A stretch of 64,000 bases of DNA. Source: Brugia malayi. Lineage: Eukaryota; Nematoda; Chromadorea; Rhabditida; Onchocercidae. The stretch spans positions 11,474,187 to 11,538,186 of the forward strand of contig NW_025062475.1 of the NCBI RefSeq assembly GCF_000002995.4, read 5' to 3'. Each line of letters begins with the position of its first letter. The stretch's first letter is position 1. The translations under genes were made by a program, and so were the position numbers. Below are positions 53,157 through 64,000 of this stretch, in pieces. The notes below the pieces were generated by a model. It saw only the letters and a program-made list of their open reading frames with translations. It was not told where the DNA came from and searched no databases.

Positions 53157-56100
53157 AAAAGTAAAATTTTTGTTAAAATTTTGAAAAGTGTAAAAAAAAA
53201 TGAAAGAAGAAAAAAAATTTTTTTTTTTTAAAGTGATTGAATTTTACTTTTTAAGGAAACAATTTATAGTAGCTTATTAAGTATGAAAAAAGAAAACGAA
53301 ATGATAATTAATAATATATTAGTAATATTAGGAATGCTAAAATAGAAAGTAATAATTTTTTAAACTTTTTTATCATTGATCAATTAATTCACTGATAATA
53401 TTATCAATATTCGATATGGGTAGGTGTGCTATGACAATTAATCTTGAATATATGCCTGTCAATGAAAACAATAAAGGTAAAAGCAAAATGATTATTCATT
53501 ATAAAATTGGTAACGCCTATATGCAAAATGTCGTGCTGCTGCTGATAGGTTGACAACATCTACATACAAATATTGTCAACATGTCATTTTATACGTCATT
53601 TCCTTTCTTTTTTTTTTTTAAATTTTTTTTTGCTCAATTTTATTTTCATTGTTACATTTTTACCACTCAAATACACTCAATTTCAATACATTCATACGAT
53701 AGGTTTAATTATTTTTTCCTTTTTTTTTCTGTAATATTTAAATTGTTTTTTTGCTTTATGTTTAATTGTTAATATTATATTTCTATTATTCAAAATTTTC
53801 ACATTTTTAATCTTTATGTATAACATTAATATTAGAATTATTATATGTTTATAGAGAATAATGTTATAAATTGATATTATATGATAATATCATACCATTT
53901 GATCATTCCTAACTTTTTTAGTATTATAACAATTTATAAGTCATAATTTGTTTTTTTTTTTTTTTAAATATTTATAATTCATAATTTATTTTTTTTTTAG
54001 ATCGATCAATGCTGAAAGTCTCAAAATATTAACATACTTAATTTAATTAAATTCATTTTTGCCATTTCATAAATTAGCGCTTTACAAATTAATCATAATT
54101 ATTCGTTCCTGATTTGACTAAATTTTTGACCATTAAAATTACTATTACTATTACTATTAGTAATATTAATAACAATAATAATAATAAAAGTAGTAATACT
54201 AAAGGTTATTGTTATTCAACCAATTCATAAATTTTCGTTCCTTCCTTTTTAGTATTAAAAGAAGAAATGTTAAAATTTGAAATAAAGTTCAATTAGGTAA
54301 ATTAGAATGATTAATTAATCGTCATTTCATGTCATCCATTTATTTTGCAATTTTTCCATTTTCATTTCTCATACTTACTTTTTTTTTTTTTCTCACTTAG
54401 CTTATAATTAAATAAAAATTGCTATAGTCTGATTTATTTTAAATCCCAAAAACTTTCAAACTTTCTATTAACAAATTAAATTCTAGGTCGTTATCTGGAT
54501 TATAAAAATAAAAAATAAAATATTTCGATCATTTAAAATGTGTGTATTGCATTATTTTTACTCGTTGATTTTTAAAATTTATAATAAATAATGGAAATTG
54601 AAAATGAAATAAATGTTATCAGTGTTAATGCCAAGAGCAAAAATTGATAATGCAAAAGATGAACTAATGCTTAAGATAATTTTTAGATATTGCATTCAAA
54701 ATTAAAATTAGTTCTAATTAATTTAAAAACATATTGATATTATCATAACTAATTCTTATTATATCATTTGTTTTATGTCTTAAACAAAACAAAACAAAAT
54801 TTTAAAAAAGAAAAAGTATTATTGCTCTTTGTTTATTTCATTTAATTTCATTTTTTTCTTTTCATTTTAAAATAATATTTCTTTATTTAATTTATATATT
54901 TATTATTTCAAACATTTGCATAATTTATTTTTGTTTTTAACGTTGGTAAATTTCAAAAGATATAGTAGTACAATCAATTTATTTCAATTATAAAAATTGT
55001 AATATTTTTGTTATAGTATTTGATTAATTTATTATTTATTGTTTTTTTTTTCAAATTTTATCTTTGATTAATCGATTAACATATTAACGATTAAAGAAAA
55101 TATTGTTTATGAATTAATATCATATTGATTAGCTAATAATTTTTGCAAATATCTAAAATAGCTGCATAAATATTTCAAATAGCTAATCTTCTAAATATTC
55201 TTAAAGCTATTTTTCATTTTCTTCAAAAATTTCTATAATATTTGATTGAAAAAAAAAAAAAAGCGGTGATGTGAACGAAATTTTACTTTGTAAGTTTATT
55301 TTATATAAAATGAATTTTGTCATTTTCAAAAACACTTACATCTATGGTTGAGAAAAAAAAAAATAAATAAATAAACTGCAATGAATTTTAGTTAATAGTT
55401 AATTGATTAATTAATTATTGTATTTTCAAATGATATATTAATTTAATATTCTAGTGTTTATTGTATTGTAAAATATGTAAAATAAAATTATCAACAAATA
55501 ATTCATTAGCAAAAATTAATTTCAGAATTAAATTGTTAAGTAATTTATTTGCAAAAAAAAAAAATCTGTAAAAAATGATTAATTAGTGAAAAGTTAAAAT
55601 AAAATTTTTATATTATTCCAACTATTATTATTATTATTATTATTATTATTGTTGATGTTATATTTGAATTTGTTCAGTAAATAATTAAATTTGGATGAAA
55701 AATGCAACAGTTTATTTAGAAAAAATTTATTAAACTAAAAGAAGAAAAGCTTATAAGCAGATGGAATAACAGAAAAATAAGTAGAAATGAAAGGAAAAAA
55801 AAAAATTGAGAAAGTAAGAATTAATTAAGATTATGGATTAACTATAATCGATATAAGTATTATTCGTCTTACATATTTCCAATAAGAACGAGAACTAACC
55901 AAAAAAACGTAAGAAAATTTTTCTTTCCCTTACAATCGCTCTGGTTTTCATTTATTTATGATTTTTTTAAATTTAAATTTTTTTCAATTTTATTAAATCT
56001 AAAAATTAAAAAAAAAACATTGTCTCTAATATCAATTTTTATTTTTGTGAAAAAAATTTTATAAAAATGATGAAATAAAAACAAAAAGAAAATATAAAAT

Positions 56101-56246
56101 GTACAACAAAAAAAAAAAGAAAAATTAATTTATTTAATTGCTATTAAATTAAATACTATAAAATAAAAAGAAAAAAAAAGTATATTTTAGGATGATAATT
56201 GGTCGAAGTAATATAACTCAAAGCATTAAAAAATAAAAAATTATTA

Positions 56247-59200
56247 ATGGAACGAGAAGAATTTGACATAGCTAATGCGGAAATGTTAAGCGCAAATGTA
56301 ACAAACAATTCAGCTAATTCATCAGCAAAGCTACAAATGATAAATAATCATCATCATCATCAACAATCATTATTCTTTCTAACTCGTTTATTTTGTTGCT
56401 GCTACTATTGCTGTCCATGTAAATTATGCAATCACAATAACACTGATCAAAATTTGATTAATACAAATATTAATTTGTCATTAGCGCCTGATGCTAATTG
56501 TCGTAATTCATCTACTTTTCCAATTATTTCACGAAATCTTTTGCAAATGCATTCAAAAGTTTCAAATCCAAGAACTTATCATTCCGTATTTAATAATGAT
56601 AGTAAACAACGATGTAAGTTTTTTGTTTGTTTATTTGTTTATTTGTTTATTTGCTAATTTTTGTTATTATATTTTATATATATATATAGAAGGAGTTTTT
56701 CCCATTCCTTTTATCTCTCTTTCTTTTGTTTTATTTTTTCCTTAAATTAATTGACTCGTTTCTTTTTTTTTTTTTTTTTTTTTTCTACTAAAAATAAATA
56801 ATTTGCAAGAATAAAATCTATTTTGTCTTATTCATAAGTGCTAAATTTTAAAATTTGCAATATATTGAAATTTTTACTTTTTAAAAACACTTTTAAAAAT
56901 AAATATTTTGACAAAATGCTCGTCTTTTTTTTTTCTATTGTTCAAATGTGAAAATTTTTATTGCTTAAATTAAATTAAAAATTTTATCAATGTTAAAAAA
57001 ATTTTTTTTTTTTTACAAAATAGTTTTAGAAACAAAATGAAATTGCCAATTTCAAATAAGAAATTTAAAAAAAAAAAAAAACCAAATTTTTAAAATGTAC
57101 TTTTGAAAAATTTTGCAAAGAATTTGTTTCTAAAAAGAAAAAAAAAATCATTGAAAAACATTTCTTTTGGAAATTATTAAAAAATTTTGAATTTATACTC
57201 ATTAATATCTTTCGCTTCATTAATTAAGCATTAATGATACATTTTTATTTCTTTGCAATTAAACTATATGTCAACCAACTATAAATAACAATTTGTAATG
57301 CAAATTCACAACTACAATTCTGATAAATAATTTCTTTTGCTTATCTAAAATAATAAAAATTTATGATAAATTGATGTAAATTTTTTTTTAAAAAAAGAGA
57401 AAAGTTAATAAACTTGAAATCTTATCAAAATTAATACATTCAATATTGGTATTTTGATTTATAATTCTTTATGAAATATTGGAAATGCTTTTATCTTTTA
57501 TTTTTGCATTGCAAAAAGATAACAATAAAATTGCTAGGATAAAATGAAATAAATATGCCTAGAATCTTTCATTTTCTAAAGCTATGACAAAAAGACTAGG
57601 CTTAATAAAAAACATACAAATATTTTATATATGCTAAAATAGAATTCCAATAAAAAAAAAAAAAAAATGAAAATGAAAATGAAAATAATAGCTGTATTTT
57701 TGTCCAAATGAATAATATTTTAGATTTTGTGATTAAAAAATAACTAATAATTAAATAATTAAATTAAAAAAAAGAGAATGATTAATTCGAAAAGTTTTGC
57801 TAAATTTTGTAAAGTTTAAAAGAAAAAAGAGAAAAACTTTTCATTCAATTTTATTAGAAATTAATACAGAAAAATGGAAATTTTGCAAAAACTTTGGATG
57901 CATAAAAAATTAATTTTTCAACAACTTTTTTCTTCGATTTTTAAGAGAAATGAAAAAAAAAAAGCTAAAGAATGCATAATTTATCTTTTAAAAATGAAAA
58001 TCTTATTAGATTCAAAATTCCATTTTCATATGTTAGTGAAAGAATTTTCAGGCATTTAAATTTTCAGGCAAAATATATAATTTTCCCAAATATGTAAATA
58101 GGTTATCCAGAAAAAGTTGTTCTATTTTTTGTTCTGAAATTTTTCGATTTTTTAGAAAAATTAGAAAAGACTAAAGTATGAGTAATTTCTTTTTTCTTAA
58201 AAATGTAAATCTCATTAAATTCAAAATATTCTCTTAAATTATTGTAAAACGCATATGAAATCCGAGAACTGAAAATATTCGGGAAAAAGAAGTTGAAAAA
58301 TGAGAGAATTTGCTGCTTCTCAAATTATTTATTTTTCAAAAATAATTTATTTTTTTTTTTTTTTTTTGAATTTTTCATCGATCAATTTTTGAATAAATTA
58401 GCAAATGAGTTAATTAAAGTTATAACTATTGAATTGAAGCCATTCTAATTTTCGATATACAATTATTATTATTGTTACTGCTATTTATATTATTAATAAC
58501 ATTCAATTAAGCTTACTTTTGTCCTTATACTAATTATTTAATCTAAATTTCATTTATTTAACATTTTTTTTAGCAATTAATTTACAAAGACATTAAAAAA
58601 ATTACCTAAGTGCAATTAATGCTTTCACTTCAGAATGCGCCAATTCAATATATTTATGTTTATTGTTCATTGTTCAATATATTTATGTTTATTGTTTATT
58701 GTTCAATATATTTATGTTTATTGTTTAATATATTTATGTTTATTGTTTACTGCTTAATATATTTATGTTTATTGTTTATTGTTCAATATATTTATATTTT
58801 TAATTTGTTTTTTGTTTTTTGCAGTGCGCAGACTATCAGCTGCATTTTTCAAAGCCGCTGGAAATGGATTTGGCCGGCCCAGTAAGTTCTTTTTTTAAAG
58901 ACATTTCTTAAGAAATTTAGACTTATAAGCTTTTTTGATTCTTGGCCAAAAAAATCTACTAAGTTATTTAAAATTTTACAATAATCATAATAAAAAAAAA
59001 GCTAAAATTTGATTCACTAAAGTCTTTTGATGTTTGAAGAACGAAGTAAGTAATTATTTACATAATTATGTTTTAATTAATTTGCAAATTTCTGATAAAT
59101 ATTATTTAGTGATAATAATTACTGTTAATAGTAATTAGTAATGTACCCAAAATTAAGACAGAATTTTCTAAGAGTTATTGTGAATTAGTATAGCTAAAGT

Positions 59201-60184
59201 TTATTATTTAGACAATAAAATGTCTAATTTAATTCTTATTTTTCGATTGCTATTTAAAAAATTAACAATTCAAAACATTGAGTTAAAATGTTAAATGAAA
59301 CTTTTTGAATTTAGCATAACTAAGCATATATGAATTTTTAAATAACATAAAATCAAATCAATTACATTTATCATCCAGTTAAATTAAATTAAATTTCATT
59401 AAATCAACAGAAAAGTTTAAAATACAAATAAACATTAATGGAAAATTTTCCAAACACTCAAACATTAGTGCATGCTATTGATTAACATATTGATTTCAGA
59501 TTAATGAATTAATAATTAGTTTAGTTCTGTTACACTTACTAAAATTTCTTTCAGTACTTTTGATTAAAAAATATTATAGCATTTTGCATAAGACAAAAGA
59601 AAAAAATTAAAATGAAATTTCAGTGAATTACTAGCTATCATATTTCGATATTTTTCATTGAATTGATTAGATTACAGATTAAAATTGATAAGTAGGTTGA
59701 AAGATAAGAGGTTTGATTAATATTTAAAAATTGTTTAAATGTTTAAAAGACAATTTAAATCTTTCAAGCATTTATGTCGATGCCAATTTAGTTTACTTGA
59801 GAAAAATTTATCTTTAAATCTTATATTAGACTGTTTGGAATAATTCTAAAGATTTTATTAATTTTGAAACTAATATTCTCAAAAGTAACGATACGAAAGG
59901 TAAAATACCAATTGCGCCCCTAGTAATTTCGATTAAAGTTGTAATTCCAATCTAAAAACTTTTCTTTAAATAATCTGCGAGAAAAAATGGAAAATATAAA
60001 AATTGAAGAAATCAAAGTTTTCTCCACAAATTATTTCACATTTTCCTATTTTATTTGTTTGTTCGTTAAATGAAATCTCAACTAAACTTTAAAGCAGCGG
60101 AATAATACTTGAAAAAGCAAAAAAAGAATAAATTGACAAAAAATGAAGTGACTAAAATTTTGATAATTTTATTCAAATAATTGC

Positions 60185-60215
<31 letters not shown>

Positions 60216-63200
60216 CATTTCAAAAAAAGGAAGCTATTGTTCAATTAGTTTAAATAAAAATTAACAAGTAAACAAAGTAATGAATTGATTAAAGCAAACA
60301 AAATATAAAATTTATTTCTCAACGATCAATTCCTTATTTTGTAAATATAAATAACAAAAATTGTGCAATTAGTCTTTTCAGTAAACAAATTTTCAAAAAA
60401 AAGTGTCAAACTTAAAATATACTATTCGTTTTGTCCTTAAATTAACTCAGATTATTAGTCTATTATTCTAGGTTAGAAGTGAACTAACACTTTGTTATTT
60501 TAAATTTTGACAACAATTTGAAATATTTTACAGACTGAAAAAAAATTTACACTTTTGAACTAAACTATTGCACTCAAAAAGGAAAAAAAAATTGTTTATT
60601 ACTTTTTTTTTTAATTGAATTTTAAGTTTTGAATAATAAAATTTGCTGTCATACTTTTATTATCACTTTGCTAAATAGTTTTTACTATATCGAATATTGT
60701 TTTTGTGTTTTAAAATTATCCATTTTAATTTTTATCTTCATTCTAAATTTAACTTAATCGTATATTTAGCACATTTCAAACAATGGGTTGTTAATGATAA
60801 TATAAACAGTTATATCACATCAGATTATGTGAAATTTTTTGAAACTGATTCAAATTTATTTGTCTCGAATTAAACCAGGTTAATAAAAATTTTCAATACG
60901 ATTTATAACTTCTTCACTTCAAATTTCTCAATAGTTGTTAGCATTTTGATAAAATAAAAAAAGAAATTTCTAAATAAATTTTATGCATTTCACAATAAAC
61001 ATCATTCTTGTTTGCCTTTCAATTACTTTATATTAGATCTCGAATGATTTACTTATCATTGCTTTCTTCCTCATTCATACAACTATCATTTTCTCAAAAT
61101 GCTTTCAATTAAATTGAAATTTTTGATAATAACAAAAAAAAGAAAAGAAAAAACATTTAAATAAAAGAAAAAAAAAAAAAAAAAAATTTATATTTAACTA
61201 ATACTTTAATGTCAAACATATTCAGATGTATTATTGGAAAAAAGAATTGAAAAATAAAATTTCTTCCTAAATTATTATTTCATTTCAATTTAAAAATCCA
61301 ATTTATCACGACACACATACACACACACACACAGACACAGACATACACACATGCATATGTATTGTTCATATAGCAGAAACAATAACAGTAGGATAGAATG
61401 AATTGTATTTTAATCTGCAATATGCTAATATAATTTTATTATTCATTTAGAACATTTTTTAATTCAAAAAAAATTTGTAAATTTCTTTTTTGTAAAATTT
61501 AATTGAAATAAACAAAGAAGTTGTAAGTTTTTTTGACATTCTATCCAAGTTTATTATTTCATTTCATTTATTTTATCTCATTTCATCTTTTATCTAAATG
61601 TTTACTTAATTTTTTAATTTGCTATAACGAGATAACAATGATTTATTTTGCTTCATTTTTATTATGTTTGTCTTATTATTTAGTAGAATTATCTTTTGAA
61701 TTTTATAAATTATGAGATTTATCTTTAAACATACACCTTTATATCATGGGTAAAATGAAATGAAATGACTTGAATGAATGATTGAATATAATATGGTAGT
61801 AATATGTCTAAAAAATTTTAGCTTAATTACGAAGTTACTATCACATAGTGATCGATTGAAATTTCACTGATTGAATTGATCGAAATACTTTGATAGGTCG
61901 ATTTGATTTCTTCGATCTTTTTTTAACATAATTCCGAGAAAGAGTCTCATTTCATCTGCAATTATAGTTTAAGCAAGAGAAGTCTTATATTTTTGGATTA
62001 TTTTAATGACATCTACATTAAGCATTACTTTCTTGTTTTTTCCAATACTGTAACATAATTAAATTATCACGGTGTTGATAAAAAAAAAAAAAAAATGATT
62101 GAAATTGCATTAAAATTTTAAATTGGAGAAATTAAAAAATTTGAAATTTTAAATATATTTCAAAGAGAATGTCAAACTTCATTACTAACATATTGAATCG
62201 AATGATGTAGCATGAAAAAAATCTCGTTGAATTTAAACATACATCATTTAATCTTTTCAATAAAATAATTAATGCTTACAAATTAACTTACCCACAAATA
62301 ATGAATATAAAAATAGATTTAAATAGGATGATTCATTTGCTGAACTATTTTCAGACACAAATACTCATTCAGTTAAATCATGCATTCATTTCTGAAAAAT
62401 TTTCTACCTCTTTCATTTTATTATTGCTGTTTAATCACAATTTATTCCAGGCATCAAAATTGTTTCTAACTTTTTCTTTTTTTTTTTTAAAGAGATTATG
62501 AGATTTTTTTTGATTGATCAAACAATTCTTTATTAACTTAGTAAAATCAAAATGTAAATTATTCAATTAATAACTAAGAATGTAGAAGTGCTTTGACTTT
62601 TGCAGTGTATTAATTTTGTATTAGAATTTCAATTTTCATCAATTATTTATTCGAGGCTTCAAGTTTCAATCCTGCACACTTTTATAGCAAATAAGTTAAA
62701 ATGAGATGATTAAATGATTTTGAATAGAACGATAAAAATGATAATTGATCAAATATTTCATTAGAAATCATTATCACAAATAGATTCCTTTCAACACTTT
62801 TCGCATTTCATTTCAATTTAAGAAAGTTAATTTTTCAATACTTAAAGAAATTTGATTACAGCATTACAGAAACTAGTTTCCAGAAAATTAAACGTAAAGT
62901 AAATTACTTTTATCATAAATGATGGTAGAAAGTGTATCACTGAGAAAAAAAGAATATAAAAAATCAATAAATAATGATAGAAAATCTTTTGAATAAGAGC
63001 GATAGAATACATTTCCTGATTTTAATCCTTCAATTTTCAGAACAATCCTTTTGTCATTTAATCGGAATCAGTGCTGTTGATCACTAAGCTAAAATTTCTG
63101 CTGTTAAAGTATTTTCATCAAAATAAACAACCGGACTTTCCAATAATTTTCATGAATAAATCAAACTTAAACTCCGACATCTCTAACTTTCAATTTTTTT

Positions 63201-64000
63201 TTCTGTTTAGATTTAACAAAGCTTATTTATTCATTCATTCACTTATTTAATAAATGAAAATATGCTTCACAACTTTTTCTGCCATTTATTTATCTATCGT
63301 ATTCGTACTTATCGCATCGCTAAATTTTGAAAAAAAAAAGGAATGAAAATAGGTAATAATTTATAATCGAAAACTGTCGAATCCATTTACTATACTTACT
63401 GTATCACCACTTTACCGTACGCCTTATGCAATAAATTTGTACCGTATACCATATGTGTTGCATCAAAATAACATGCATTACCGTATCCACGATGTTTACC
63501 GTATCATGCAATCACCATAAACGACAAAGAAAATATTTGTTTGTTATTTAATAATTTCCTTAAAAGGGCCGTCATCAATTGAAATATTTAGAAGTGGTGT
63601 GAAATGTTTTCACAATTCTATGAAATTGTATTTTGCTTGATTGATATGAAAATTTTCGAATTATTTATTCCTTTTACTTAGTTATTAATTTTCACATAAA
63701 AGAAGAAAAGAAAAGGAAATTTCCATTATTTCATCTATTTTTCATGCAAAATATTGCATTTCTTTGTTCATTCCGTCAAGAATTTCCAATATTTTCTTTA
63801 TAACTAATTCATATTGATAATTAAAACCATACCAATTGTTCCAAATTTAAATTGAAACATTTAATGGCTGGTTTTTTTTAACGGCTTTGCAATCGATCAA
63901 TTTTAGCTTTTTCCTTTGTTTCTTGTAATTTCAGATTTCCAACATTCCAGAAGTATTAAATTGAAAGCAAAAGCGAAGTAAGCCAAAAGCACTGCCATTT
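56247..64000 (+). CDS. 5' part of an unrecognised gene with a cysteine cluster
   Basis: Three exons are visible: 56247-56613, 58825-58881 and 63935-63977, all in frame, then a GTAAGCC donor near the right edge. At least 155 residues. Exon 1 begins MEREEFDIANAEMLS, has an HHHHQQ run, then FCCCYYCCPCKLC, a hydrophobic Cys cluster of the sort palmitoylated for membrane attachment (seen for example in RZ-type RGS proteins; resemblance only). Exon 2 is a 57-nt exon giving LRRLSAAFFKAAGNGFGRP, with RRLS fitting a PKA site. Exon 3 gives NFQHSRSIKLKAKAK, basic. Introns are 2.2 and 5.05 kb, far larger than elsewhere here, as is common in neuronal or regulatory genes. I do not know the family; later exons lie outside. 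Confidence 0.55.
56614..58824 (+). other. Intron 1 of the Cys-cluster gene
   Basis: 2.2 kb, very AT-rich, with several A and T runs. Its 3' end carries a 30-bp tandem repeat (58647-58797). No other exon was recognised. Confidence 0.5.
58647..58797. repeat. Tandem repeat of AATATATTTATGTTTATTG units
   Basis: Five to six copies of a unit built on AATATATTTATGTTTATTG plus a variable TTTATTGTTC tail, spaced 20-30 bp. It ends about 27 bp before the acceptor of exon 2 (58825), where the branch point and pyrimidine tract should lie. Confidence 0.85.
60185..60217. repeat. (CT)n microsatellite
   Basis: A run of CT dinucleotides with one TTT interruption, in intron 2 of the Cys-cluster gene. Confidence 0.9.
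61309..61352. repeat. (CA)n-like microsatellite
   Basis: Imperfect ACACACAC run with ACAGACACAGACATAC interruptions, ending ACATGCATATG. Confidence 0.85.
63413..63503. promoter_or_regulatory. Cluster of four TACCGTA motifs
   Basis: Exact TACCGTA at 63413-63419, 63440-63446, 63479-63485 and 63497-63503, with a related TACTGTA at 63397-63403, in a 110-bp island that is less AT-rich than its surroundings. It lies about 430 bp before exon 3 of the Cys-cluster gene. It may be a clustered protein-binding site; the factor is unknown to me. Confidence 0.45.

Larger units (their letters stand above)
48632..56246. other. 7.6-kb AT-rich spacer between WDR37 and the Cys-cluster gene
   Basis: After the WDR37 3' UTR no convincing coding sequence appears on either strand; short open frames are A/T-homopolymer artefacts. 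Visible structure: a 1-kb inverted-repeat element (52141-53156) with an internal 178-bp-period direct duplication, many A or T runs, and a short ATT repeat at 55625-55651. The region is likely the 5' flank of the gene starting at 56247, and noncoding first exons could lie here unseen. Confidence 0.6.
58882..63934 (+). other. Intron 2 of the Cys-cluster gene
   Basis: 5.05 kb of AT-rich DNA. It holds a (CT)n run at about 60185-60217, a (CA)n-like run at about 61309-61352 and a cluster of TACCGTA motifs at 63413-63503. No exon with good phase and family match was found between the two flanking exons. Confidence 0.5.

Overview
This window is nuclear DNA of a nematode, most likely a clade III/filarial-type worm. 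Evidence: strongly AT-rich introns and spacers, many short exons with TTTCAG-like acceptors, probable spliced-leader acceptors close to start codons, a probable operon, and conserved proteins whose best-remembered relatives are C. elegans SSL-1 and PAT-3. The genus cannot be fixed by reading alone. All exon models below were built by eye from splice consensus, reading phase and remembered protein families. Except for JAZF1, they stay in frame across every junction.

Layout, left to right. (1) 1-669, minus: 5' part of a JAZF1-type C2H2 zinc-finger gene running off the left edge. (2) 1772-22108, plus: a 50-exon EP400/SRCAP/Domino (SSL-1) chromatin-remodelling ATPase. Exon 32 either splices at 12880 into SANT and Gln-rich exons (about 2564 aa), or reads through its donor for 311 codons to a stop at 13816 (about 1982 aa). 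(3) 25636-32556, plus: a complete beta-integrin (PAT-3 type, 20 exons, 820 aa). (4) 33841-37062, plus: an 8-exon F-box protein of 439 aa. (5) 40949-43059, minus: a PPTC7-type mitochondrial PP2C phosphatase (5 exons, 321 aa), followed on the same strand by (6) 37876-40760, the complex I subunit NDUFS8 (6 exons, 215 aa). The 188-bp gap, with AATAAA and then an AACAG acceptor, looks like an operon junction. (7) 44134-48631, plus: a WDR37 orthologue (11 exons, 484 aa). (8) 48632-56246: a long, very AT-rich spacer holding a 1-kb inverted-repeat element. (9) 56247 to beyond the right edge, plus: the start of an unrecognised gene with a cysteine cluster and introns of 2.2 and 5 kb.

Functional links. 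JAZF1 and EP400/Domino are both subunits of the NuA4/TIP60 complex in animals, and here their genes are head to head with 1.1 kb between start codons. The SSL-1 gene appears able to make a SANT-bearing (p400/DomA-like) and a SANT-less (SRCAP/DomB-like) product from one locus. PPTC7 and NDUFS8 both act in mitochondria and appear to share one precursor transcript.

No tRNA, rRNA, CRISPR array, autonomous transposon or viral gene could be supported.
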